Origin: Polyangium jinanense
Lineage (GTDB): Bacteria > Myxococcota > Polyangia > Polyangiales > Polyangiaceae
Direction of reading: 5' to 3'
Length of the DNA stretch: 45,208 nucleotides
Assembly: GCF_028435365.1 (NCBI RefSeq)
Contig: NZ_JAGTJJ010000078.1
Location: forward strand, 1 to 45,208
Below, piece by piece: positions 7,722 to 14,841 of this stretch. The notes under the pieces were generated by a model, which worked only from the letters and a program-made list of their open reading frames with translations, did not search any database and had not been told where the DNA came from. The position numbers and the translations under genes were made by a program. The first letter of the stretch is position 1. Each line of letters starts with the position of its first letter.

Positions 7722-8528
7722 ATGATGGGCCGTCTCTGTTGGTGCTGCCTGCTCTTGGCGCTCCCGTCGTGCGGTCCATCCTCCACCCCGCCCGCCCCCG
7801 ATGACGAGCCGCCGGACGCCCTCGTCGAGAGCGTCGCTGCGCCGCCGCCCGCCGTCCGCGACGACACTGCCGAGGCGCGCACCCTGCGCGAGGACCTCGT
7901 CCGCGAGATCCGCCGCAGCCCGCCCTGGAGCGGCGCCACGTGGGACGGGCGCGTCCTCGGCGCCCTGCAAGCGACCCCCCGCCACCTCTTCGTGCCGGAC
8001 GCCCCCATCGCCCTTGCGTACGAGGACCGCCCGCAGCCCATTGGCCATGGCCAGACGATCTCCCAGCCGACCGTCGTCGCGATCATGACGAACGCCCTCG
8101 AGCTCCGGGGTACGGAGCGCGTGCTGGAAATCGGCACGGGTTCGGGATACCAGGCGGCCGTGCTCGCGCTCCTGTCGCGGCGGGTCTTCACGATCGAGCT
8201 CGTCGCGCCCCTCGGCGAGGTCGCGCGAGAGCGTCTCGAAAAGCTCGGTTACTCCAATGTCGAGGTCCGCATCGGCGATGGATACGCAGGCTGGCCCGAG
8301 CAAGCGCCGTTCGATCGGATCCTGATCACGGCCGCGCCACCGGAGATCCCGCGCGCCCTCCTCGATCAGCTCGCAGAGGGCGGGATCCTGGTGGCGCCGG
8401 TGGGCGGGGAGGACGAGCCGCAGGAGCTCGTGCGGTTGACGAAGCGCAGCGGGCGAATCGCGAAGGAAAACCTGGCGCTGGTGAGGTTCGTGCCGATGGT
8501 GCCGGGCAACGCGAAGCCGAACCCCTGA
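7722..8528 (+). CDS. pcm: Lipoprotein protein-L-isoaspartate O-methyltransferase
   Basis: 268 residues. PIMT uses S-adenosylmethionine to methylate L-isoaspartyl residues and so starts their repair. Family marks: the substrate loop PIGHGQTISQP at 107-117, SAM motif I VLEIGTGSGYQAA at 134-146, and RILITAAPPEIP further on. The N-terminus is unusual: MMGRLCWCCLLLALPSC is a lipoprotein signal with lipobox L-P-S-C and lipidated Cys17. A Pro/Ala-rich linker then leads into the catalytic domain from about residue 50. The enzyme should therefore sit on the periplasmic face of a membrane, where a SAM source is not obvious. The start could be 7722 or 7725; a longer upstream frame from 7662 would bury the signal peptide. 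Neighbours are an ECF sigma gene and an unknown gene. Confidence 0.85.
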   Translation: MMGRLCWCCLLLALPSCGPSSTPPAPDDEPPDALVESVAAPPPAVRDDTAEARTLREDLVREIRRSPPWSGATWDGRVLGALQATPRHLFVPDAPIALAYEDRPQPIGHGQTISQPTVVAIMTNALELRGTERVLEIGTGSGYQAAVLALLSRRVFTIELVAPLGEVARERLEKLGYSNVEVRIGDGYAGWPEQAPFDRILITAAPPEIPRALLDQLAEGGILVAPVGGEDEPQELVRLTKRSGRIAKENLALVRFVPMVPGNAKPNP

Positions 8529-8567
8529 GCTGCCCGGACCGAGGAGAGGCGAAGGAAAGGGCATCAC

Positions 8568-8622
8568 GCTCGCGGCTCCGCTCCCGCTCCCGCCTCCGCT
8601 CCCGCCTCCGCTTCCGCTCCCC
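8568..8622. repeat. CTCCGC/CTTCCGC low-complexity block
   Basis: Imperfect hexamers (GCTCCCGCTCCCGCCTCCGC) downstream of the methyltransferase gene. On the minus strand it reads GCGGAAGCGGAGGCGGGAGC, the same composition as the lead-in of the elements at 6157 and 7578 but without the alternating GCGTGC tract. Confidence 0.75.
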
Positions 8623-8703
8623 AATGACACCAGAATCACCTTGACCTTTTCCCCTCCCTCCGGTTTTCCTTCGAGCCGCACCTTTCTGGAAAGGATCCTC
8701 TCG

Positions 8704-9405
8704 ATGGCAACCACCCCCGCATGGAAGCTCCGCCGCCTCGCGACTCGTGCCAAGCGCGTGCAGGCGCGCAGGGCTTCCGAGTCGCCCGTCATTGCCGCGT
8801 ATGCGACCACCTTGCCCGGCAAGGCCACCGCATTCATCGCCGCATACGACGCCGCCGCGAAGTACGAAAACACCTGGCGACGTGAAATGCGCGAGGGCAA
8901 AGGGGCGGTCGCCGCCCTGCTCCGGCGCATTCAGAGCTGGTTGCCCCTGCTCGTGCGCGACGTCCCGGAGTTCGATGCTTCGACCTTCGGCGACAAGCCC
9001 GACGTGCCCGATGACGTCATCGAGGACGGGGGCCGGCTCGCCGAGGTATTGGAGGAATCGACCACGGCAGACGGCAAGCCGCTCACCTACAAGGTCGACG
9101 CGCTCAAAGAGCTGATTCCTTCTCTCGAAGCGGCGAACAAGGAATGGTCGGAGGCGGAAGCCGCGGACACGACGTACCAGAAGCTCCTGAAGGAGAGCCG
9201 CGCCACGGCGGTCGTGTTCGACAAGGAGCTCCAGACGTTCCGCCGGAGCCTCGCGCATGCCGTGGGTCGAAACGACAAAGATTTTCAAAAGTTGCGCGTC
9301 GAGCGGGCCTCCCAGAAGGACGACGACGACGACCCGGCGGCGCCCGCGACGCCCGCGCCCGTCACGCCCGCGGCCGAGGGCGCGGCGCTTCCGACGGGTC
9401 GGTAG
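8704..9405 (+). CDS. Hypothetical helical protein
   Basis: 233 residues, start chosen at the ATG preceded by AAAGGA (8690-8695); a longer frame from 8641 lacks a ribosome site. No signal peptide or membrane segment. The body is charged and mostly helical (for example EAADTTYQKLLKESRATAVV and FRRSLAHAVGRNDKDFQKLR), and the last 35 residues are an acidic then Ala/Pro-rich tail (DDDDPAAPATPAPVTPAAEG). I do not recognise the family. It is probably a cytosolic protein with a coiled or helical-bundle fold. The low-complexity block upstream separates it from the methyltransferase gene, so co-transcription is uncertain. Confidence 0.65.
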   Translation: MATTPAWKLRRLATRAKRVQARRASESPVIAAYATTLPGKATAFIAAYDAAAKYENTWRREMREGKGAVAALLRRIQSWLPLLVRDVPEFDASTFGDKPDVPDDVIEDGGRLAEVLEESTTADGKPLTYKVDALKELIPSLEAANKEWSEAEAADTTYQKLLKESRATAVVFDKELQTFRRSLAHAVGRNDKDFQKLRVERASQKDDDDDPAAPATPAPVTPAAEGAALPTGR

Positions 9406-9427
9406 GCTCGGGGCGATCGGGGGGGCG

Positions 9428-9470
9428 GTCCGGAAACCGGGGTGCGGGGTCCGGAAACCGGGGTGCGGGG
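9428..9470. repeat. 21-bp direct repeat with G-run pattern
   Basis: Two abutting copies of GTCCGGAAACCGGGGTGCGGG begin at 9428 and 9449, and a third copy starts and decays. Each holds CCGGAAACCGG and two G4 runs, so the stretch 9437-9470 has the G4-N3-G4-N10-G4-N3-G4 spacing of a possible G-quadruplex. It lies in the 436-bp gap ahead of the toxin gene. The remainder of that gap (9471-9841) is G-rich with no recognisable gene and should contain the toxin promoter. Confidence 0.6.
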
Positions 9471-9841
9471 TCCTTCGGTCGGTCGGCGGGGTCCTTTGCG
9501 CGGGGGGCGGGGGCCCCTGCGCCGGGGTGGCCTTCGCGGAGGAAGGTCGGCGGGGGCGGTTCGAGAGGGAGGCGCGCCGCTGACGAAGGGGCGCGGGGTG
9601 CTTGCGATCGGGAGGCGGCACGCGTCGCGGCGGGCCCGCGGCGCTTCGCGAGGGCGGGGGGGTCGGGCGTCGCCGCGTAGGGCTCCGGCGGCGGATCGGG
9701 CTTTTCGCGCTCGCGACCGCAAATGCGTCTGAGGCGCCCCTTTGTTGCGCCGCTCGTGCGACCTCGTGCACAAGGCTCGCCACGGAGAACGCAGGCCCGC
9801 TCACCGCCGCGGGGCGCTCGCGTTCACCTCGGGGTCCGCCG

Positions 9842-11185
9842 ATGCTTCGTCGCGTCTTCGCCTGGTGTTTGCCGCTGCTCCTTCTCGTCCTGTGCGTGCC
9901 GTCTCTCGCCCGCGCGGAGATCCGCGTCTGTGTGCGGCTCCCGGGGCACCCGAAGATGGACCAGTGGGCCCTGTCGGGGAGCGCGACCGTGATGACCCAG
10001 AGCTGGCAGGTCTTCACGGCCAAGACCAACGGCCTCACGACCTTCGCCTACGACCCTTGGGCGCCGCCAGAAAACGTCCGGTTCTTGCCGCCGCCCTACA
10101 ACAAGCTGCAATGTCCGAAGCCGCCGCCGCGTCCGGAGCCGGCGCCGGCGAAGAGCGCGCCGAAGGACCCGGCCGAGGAGAACAAGGCGGGAGCGGCGCC
10201 GGCCGCCGAGGCCTCGGAGCCGCCGAAGCCGCCGCCGGCGAAGGAGGAACAAGCGGAGGTCGTGCCGCCGGGCGTGAAGAAGATGCCCGAGCGGCCGCCG
10301 GAGAAGCCGCGACCCTCGCCGCCTCCGCCGCAAGGCGTGCTGTCGAACGAGCCGCTCTTGCCGTCAGAATCGACCTTGCCGAAGCGGGACGAGGTGCATC
10401 CGCCGAAGTGCGTGGACGAGCATTGCACGCTGGTGGATCGAGGCGGCGCGCTGCCGGAGCGCGTGTTTCGACCCGGGGCGCCGCTCTCCAGCGTGGCGTC
10501 CTGCGAGCAGACGAAGGAGGGGTGCAAGGGGGACGGGAAGCCGAAGACGCGTTTGGAGGAGATCGCTCAGGAGCTAGCGATCGCCGCCGCCATCGCGAAC
10601 GGCGAGCTCAACGCAGACCTGTCGCGGAAGGGCGGCAAGCGGTTCGGCATCATCGGGGGCACGAACGAGGACGGGGTCGACAACCCGATCGTCCAGGCGG
10701 CGGTGGCGACCGCGGCGATCGCCTCGGGCGTGCTCCTCGGGCAGGCCGACAAGTTCGCCAAGAAGCTGGAGGAGGCGTGCGCGAAGAAGGCCCCGCTCAT
10801 CATTCAGGGGACCGAGGAGCTGTCAAAGGAGACGGCGGAGTTCCTGGCCAAGCAATACGGGGCGGACATCGCGCATGCGCTGGAGCAGAACGGCGCGATC
10901 GGCGCGTACGAGGTGATGAGCAAGTTCACCAAGGACCTCGGAGGGGCGTACCAGGCGCATCACCTCCTGGAGAAGGCGATGGCCGGTAGGTGGGGACTCA
11001 CGAAGGAGCTCGACAAGATACCGTCGGTGATCTTGACGGAGGCAAAGCACAAGGAGATCACGAACCGCCTCAAAGCCTTGACACCCCGTGCCCGTGACCT
11101 GAAGGAACTCTGGAGAAACTATCAGGACGCGTATGCAAACTATCCGCACTGGCTTGAGGCCATCAAACCCTACTTCTTCAAGTGA
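9842..11185 (+). CDS. Secreted polymorphic toxin, C-terminal HH-type nuclease-like domain
   Basis: 447 residues. A signal peptide (MLRRVFAWCLPLLLLVLCVP, cleavage near ARA-E26) is followed by a short conserved N-terminal domain (26-90, ending with a Cys near 91), a long Pro/Ala/Glu linker (92-185), a Cys-containing segment (190-228), a helical hydrophobic segment (285-300) and a C-terminal domain with QAHHLLEK (371-378), IPSVIL (393-398) and EAKHKEITNRL (400-410). The H-H...H spacing resembles His-Me/HNH-type toxin nucleases of polymorphic toxin systems. Nuclease activity is an inference. Directly downstream (24 nt) lies a double-CXXCG immunity-like gene. The N-terminal segment recurs, inverted and broken, at 44659-45054. 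Unlike known SitA toxins the signal peptide lacks a lipobox cysteine at the cleavage site. Confidence 0.7.
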   Translation: MLRRVFAWCLPLLLLVLCVPSLARAEIRVCVRLPGHPKMDQWALSGSATVMTQSWQVFTAKTNGLTTFAYDPWAPPENVRFLPPPYNKLQCPKPPPRPEPAPAKSAPKDPAEENKAGAAPAAEASEPPKPPPAKEEQAEVVPPGVKKMPERPPEKPRPSPPPPQGVLSNEPLLPSESTLPKRDEVHPPKCVDEHCTLVDRGGALPERVFRPGAPLSSVASCEQTKEGCKGDGKPKTRLEEIAQELAIAAAIANGELNADLSRKGGKRFGIIGGTNEDGVDNPIVQAAVATAAIASGVLLGQADKFAKKLEEACAKKAPLIIQGTEELSKETAEFLAKQYGADIAHALEQNGAIGAYEVMSKFTKDLGGAYQAHHLLEKAMAGRWGLTKELDKIPSVILTEAKHKEITNRLKALTPRARDLKELWRNYQDAYANYPHWLEAIKPYFFK

Positions 11186-11209
11186 AGTTAGACTCGGCAG
11201 GACAAGGTC

Positions 11210-12103
11210 ATGAAAACCGAGGTCCAGGTATTCTTCTATGGCGACCGCATTCCTGGGGGGGCCGAAGCTGTCCTTGGGCCCGCAGGATGCGGTCCCGATG
11301 TGGCAAAGGTGACGGACCGCGCTGCCCTTGGCGCGGTAGACGTCTGGGTCACGCTCGACGAAACCGATGAGCGTCTACCCATTCTCCTCCAGCTTCTCGA
11401 GCAACATGGCGAGAAGCGCTTGGTGTGGAGAAGGGACCGCTTCACCAACGCCGAGCTCGACGCAGCGCCGCTGCTCCACATCGATCCGAAACCCGAACTG
11501 CAGGTATTCGGCGGGCCCCGGGTCGGCACGACGTACGACGTCACGGACGCCTGCAAGGTCTGCGGAGCCGGTGCGCGGCAAACCTCCGCGTTGCTCATCA
11601 ATGGCGAGGAGCTGAGCGCGCTGGAGGGGCGCCGCGCCGCATCCACGTATTACAGCGACCTCATCGTCGAGGAGCGGCTGGCAGGCCAACTCGCGTCGAG
11701 CGGCATCACCGGGCTCTCCTTTCGAGGCGTCTTCGCCGCGTTCGAGAGTCAGGTGCGCTTCCAGCTTCCCTGGCGGCAACTGTGCCCCGACAAGACGTTG
11801 CCCCCCATGTCGCCTCGCTCGACGGGCATCGCCCGACACAAGCATTGTGTATGCGGGCGAAGCGGCGTGACCGGCATGAACGAGCAGCCCACGCGGCTCG
11901 TCTACCGCGCCCGAGACCTCGCCGAGATGCAGGACGTCAACCTCACCTGGGAATGGTTCGGCGAGCCGAGGTTCAACGGCGACGTGAGCGACGCCCTCTT
12001 CCCGTACCCCTGGTTCCTCGTCACCCCCAAGGTCTGGCGCATCTTCCAGGGCGCCGGCGTCACCGAGTTCGAGTGGATCCCGATCCGCCTCGAAGAGAGC
12101 TAG
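11210..12103 (+). CDS. Double-CXXCG (SitI6-like) immunity protein
   Basis: 297 residues, no signal peptide, so cytosolic. It resembles the gmx_para_CXXCG family, a myxobacterial paralogous family that includes immunity proteins of the Sit toxin exchange systems. The first motif is intact: C115-K-V-C118-G. The second is degenerate, H212-C-V-C215-G, with His in place of the first Cys, still a possible zinc ligand. The C-terminal part has W-E-W-F-G and F-P-Y-P-W-F-L-V-T-P motifs. It lies 24 nt after the toxin stop codon on the same strand, the usual toxin-immunity arrangement. The predicted role is to bind and neutralise the toxin's C-terminal domain. The pairing is inferred from context; the family match is by motif only. 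Confidence 0.7.
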   Translation: MKTEVQVFFYGDRIPGGAEAVLGPAGCGPDVAKVTDRAALGAVDVWVTLDETDERLPILLQLLEQHGEKRLVWRRDRFTNAELDAAPLLHIDPKPELQVFGGPRVGTTYDVTDACKVCGAGARQTSALLINGEELSALEGRRAASTYYSDLIVEERLAGQLASSGITGLSFRGVFAAFESQVRFQLPWRQLCPDKTLPPMSPRSTGIARHKHCVCGRSGVTGMNEQPTRLVYRARDLAEMQDVNLTWEWFGEPRFNGDVSDALFPYPWFLVTPKVWRIFQGAGVTEFEWIPIRLEES

Positions 12104-12114
12104 ACTCCCCACCC

Positions 12115-12654
12115 ATGCCTCCGCCCCTCACCTTCCGCCCCCTCACCGAGGCCGACTTTCCCTTGATGCACACCTGGCTCACGCGCCCCCACGTCGCCGA
12201 ATGGTGGCAGCCCACGCCGACCCTCGACGAGCTCCGCGACGAGTACCTCCCGTGCCTCGCGGAGGCCGGCACCTTACCGCTCGACGCTCCGGGCGGCGCC
12301 ATTCCGTACCTCGCATGCGAGGACGGAAAGCCTTTCGCCTACATCCAGGCCTATCGGGTCATGGCGAGCCAGGCCGACGGCTGGTGGCTCGACGAGACGG
12401 ACCCGTGCGCGCTTGGCATCGACCAGTTCATCGCCGACGCCGATCGTATCGGCAAAGGCCTCGGTACCCGCATGATCCGGGCGTTTCTACATTTTCTGTT
12501 CGCCGATCCGCGCGTGACCAAGGTGCAGACCGATCCGGATCCGACGAATGGCCGCGCGGTGGCTTGTTGTCGCAAGGCGGGCTTTCGCGACGTTGCGGTG
12601 GTCGAGACGCCGGATGGTCCGTTGCTCTTGATGACCATCCACCGCGGCGCCTGA
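12115..12654 (+). CDS. GNAT acetyltransferase, AAC(6')-like
   Basis: 179 residues. GNAT fold with an acetyl-CoA loop at D-R-I-G-K-G-L-G-T-R-M-I-R-A-F and the stretch FADPRVTKVQTDPDPTNGRA followed by C-R-K-A-G-F-R-D-V. This combination is typical of aminoglycoside 6'-N-acetyltransferases of the AAC(6')-Ib relatives and of siderophore-type acetylases. The N-terminal R-P-L-T-E-A-D-F-P-L-M-H-T-W-L and W-W-Q-P also fit. Substrate cannot be told from sequence. It starts 11 nt after the immunity gene and may be read from the same promoter. It converges with the methyltransferase gene, with 6 nt between stop codons. Confidence 0.8.
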   Translation: MPPPLTFRPLTEADFPLMHTWLTRPHVAEWWQPTPTLDELRDEYLPCLAEAGTLPLDAPGGAIPYLACEDGKPFAYIQAYRVMASQADGWWLDETDPCALGIDQFIADADRIGKGLGTRMIRAFLHFLFADPRVTKVQTDPDPTNGRAVACCRKAGFRDVAVVETPDGPLLLMTIHRGA

Positions 12655-12660
12655 AATCTC

Positions 12661-13311
12661 TCAATCGATCGACGTCTCGCCGCGCAGATACGCAAGGGGC
12701 CCGAACAGCGTGTAAAGCCGCGAGGTCTCCTCGACGCGCGTGAACCCCGCGGCGCGCATCAGCTCGGGCAGGCGCCCGTCGAGGTTGTCGCGGAGGTGCC
12801 CGACACGTCGCAGGGCGCCCGCGGCGAGCTGGCCTGCCAAAGAGCGCGGCGGGCCGAGGTCCGCCACGTGAAGCTCGCCGCCCGGCGCGAGGACACGCGC
12901 CATTTCGCGAAAGGCCGCCGTCTTGTCGGCCAGGGAGAGGTGGTGGAGCACGAGGCTCGTGACCACACGATCGAACGAGGCGTCGGGGAAGGGGAGGCGC
13001 TGGGCAAATCCCTCGCGGAGCTCGACGTCCACGCCCGCGGCCGCGGCCTTCTGGCGGGCCATGGCGAGAATCTTCGGGTCGCCGTCGAGGCCGACCACCA
13101 CGGCCTGGGGGATCCGCTGCTTGAGCAAGAGCACGAGCGTGCCCGTGCCGGCGCCGACGTCGAGGACGCGGTGGCCGGGCCGGACGTCGGAAAGGTCGAT
13201 CAGGCGCTCCTTGAAGGCGCGCTCGCGCGTCACGGCGCGGATGAACGGGTCGTAGAAGCGCGTGAGCGCGCCGTGTCCGAGGGCGTGAATGTAGGGCTGT
13301 TCCGTGTGCAT
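12661..13311 (-). CDS. Class I SAM-dependent methyltransferase (Ubie/Methyltransf_11 type)
   Basis: 216 residues. Motif I is VLDVGAGTGTLVLLL; the acidic end of strand 2 is V-G-L-D-G-D; then come F-D-R-V-V-T-S-L-V-L-H-H-L and A-R-V-L-A-P-G-G-E-L-H-V-A-D. The start is the ATG at 13311, with AGGAGG at 13322-13327; a longer frame to 13452 is Arg/Pro-rich antisense to nothing useful. The fold is certain and the substrate is unknown; relatives include ubiquinone/menaquinone and small-molecule methyltransferases. The STAS-like gene ends 53 nt upstream on the same strand, so the two may be co-transcribed. Confidence 0.85.
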   Translation of the reverse strand: MHTEQPYIHALGHGALTRFYDPFIRAVTRERAFKERLIDLSDVRPGHRVLDVGAGTGTLVLLLKQRIPQAVVVGLDGDPKILAMARQKAAAAGVDVELREGFAQRLPFPDASFDRVVTSLVLHHLSLADKTAAFREMARVLAPGGELHVADLGPPRSLAGQLAAGALRRVGHLRDNLDGRLPELMRAAGFTRVEETSRLYTLFGPLAYLRGETSID

Positions 13312-13364
13312 CGGCGTGGCTCCTCCTGAGGGTACGCCCTGCCGACGCACGGTGGGCGCGCTTA

Positions 13365-13826
13365 TTACAGCTCTTTTCCGGCCGCCCCGTCGGCGCGCTG
13401 CCCGGCGCTCGCGTGGGGGCCGGGGCGGGCGCGGCGTTCGGCCTCGATCCACGCGCGCGCCTCGCGCTCGTCCGCGAGGAAGACGAACGGCACGTGGGTC
13501 TTGTGGCGCCAGAAGAGCCGCACGGCCTTGATGGCCAGCGTGGCGAGGACGCGCTGCGAGAATCCGCCGCCGATGAGTACGATCCCCCGCAAAAACGCGC
13601 GGGCGTCGCGCTCGGAGAGCAGGCGCCGGGCCTCCGGCGCGATGCCGTCGAGGTGCGTGAGGTCGACGAGCCAGAAGATCGGGCCCTGCTTTGCGTGGAG
13701 CTCGATCACGTCGAGCGCGGTCGCGAACTCGTCACGGGAGATGGGGCCGACGGCGCGGGTGTGGAGCAGATCGGGCGCCTCGAAACGGTTCCAGTGCGTG
13801 CCGACGCGTTCCCAGGTATCGTCCAT
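13365..13826 (-). CDS. STAS/SpoIIAA-like protein
   Basis: 153 residues. The pattern of a small alpha/beta domain is visible: E-A-P-D-L-L-H-T-R-A-V-G-P-I-S-R-D-E-F, then P-I-F-W-L-V-D-L-T-H-L-D-G-I-A-P-E-A-R-R-L-L and I-V-L-I-G-G-G-F, ending in V-P-F-V-F-L-A-D-E-R-E-A. This fits the SpoIIAA/STAS-like group common in myxobacteria; the function is probably protein-protein signalling, not catalysis. The start at 13826 is preceded by GGGAG; an alternative ATG at 13871 adds 15 residues and lacks a good ribosome site. Divergent from the membrane protein genes at 13891. Confidence 0.65.
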   Translation of the reverse strand: MDDTWERVGTHWNRFEAPDLLHTRAVGPISRDEFATALDVIELHAKQGPIFWLVDLTHLDGIAPEARRLLSERDARAFLRGIVLIGGGFSQRVLATLAIKAVRLFWRHKTHVPFVFLADEREARAWIEAERRARPGPHASAGQRADGAAGKEL

Positions 13827-13890
13827 GCGCTCCCACGTCCATCCATCGTTCCCGGCACGACGCAAGTCCATCCGGGATGAGCTTCAAACA

Positions 13891-14217
13891 ATGCCACATT
13901 CAGCCTTTGTTTTCGCGCGCCACCTCGTCCCCATCGCCGCCGCGCTCGCCTCCGTGCCCCCGACGCGGGCCTCGTGGCTCCTCGCCGGCGCCGCGCTCGT
14001 GAGCGCCTGGATTCCCGGCAACGCCGGTCAGGTCGTGAGCGCCGTTTCGGGAAACAAGCCCGTCGATCGAGGCGCCCTCTACCGCTTGCTCGGCGCCTCC
14101 GCCGTGACGCTCGTGCTCGGCGCCGCGGGCTTTTTCAAGGTGCCCGACGCTTCGGCCGTGGCCCTTCCCACGGCGGTCTTGGGGCTCGTCGCGCTCGGCG
14201 CCTCCGTGCTCGGGTGA
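13891..14217 (+). CDS. Small membrane protein, hypothetical
   Basis: 108 residues with three hydrophobic helices (about 8-28, 60-78, 88-107). The sequence is rich in Ala, Gly and Val, with no cysteine and no recognised domain. Its stop codon overlaps the GTG start of the next gene (GTGA), implying translational coupling and a functional link between the two membrane proteins. Confidence 0.6.
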   Translation: MPHSAFVFARHLVPIAAALASVPPTRASWLLAGAALVSAWIPGNAGQVVSAVSGNKPVDRGALYRLLGASAVTLVLGAAGFFKVPDASAVALPTAVLGLVALGASVLG

Positions 14218-14798
14218 GCAGCGGGCCGTCGCTCGCCGAGACGGCCGCGGAGGCGGCGGCCACGCCGGAAGAGCAGGCGGTCCTGTACCCGCAGGTCGGT
14301 GTCCCCATCGGCGAGCCGACGAACCTCACCGCGGGCCAGCAATGGGAGCGGGACCGCGTCGCCGAGCAGGTCAACACGCGCGGCCAGATTGCCGCCGCCG
14401 GGTACGTCGTAGGGCTCGTGATCGAATCGTCCGCCGCGCTCTTCGCGGCGATGGTGTTCGCCGCGATCATGGTCGCCTCCGAGGCGCCGTCGTTTTGGGC
14501 CTGGGAAGGAGCCGGCGCGTTTGCGCTCGCGTTCGGCGCCGCGGGCGCCGCCGTCGCGCGGGTTTCTTCTCCCGACGAGGGGGAGCCTTTGACGGCCTTC
14601 GGTGGCGTCCTGCTCATCGCCTTCGTGGCGATCGCAATCGCGGTGGCGAACGGGTGGACCGTCATGCTCGCGGGCGCACCGATGGTCGTGCTCTCGATGC
14701 TCGTCACCATCATCCGGCCCGCGCGCCATCGCCGCGCCGTGGACATGATCCTCTGCCTCGTCGCGATTGCGACGGGCGTGGGGGTCGCCTTCTTCTGA
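14214..14798 (+). CDS. Membrane protein, hypothetical
   Basis: 194 residues from a GTG that overlaps the upstream stop codon by 4 bases. Residues 1-60 are soluble (PQVGVPIGEPTNLTAGQQWE). Four to five transmembrane helices follow at about 57-80, 87-107, 122-142, 145-165 and 175-193. No family is recognised. The GTG was chosen because upstream sequence in this frame is Arg-rich shadow coding of the preceding gene. Confidence 0.65.
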   Translation: MSSGPSLAETAAEAAATPEEQAVLYPQVGVPIGEPTNLTAGQQWERDRVAEQVNTRGQIAAAGYVVGLVIESSAALFAAMVFAAIMVASEAPSFWAWEGAGAFALAFGAAGAAVARVSSPDEGEPLTAFGGVLLIAFVAIAIAVANGWTVMLAGAPMVVLSMLVTIIRPARHRRAVDMILCLVAIATGVGVAFF

Positions 14799-14841
14799 GA
14801 CATCCGGTCCGGGCTTCCTGAGCCCCGCGCCCCCTGCGATT

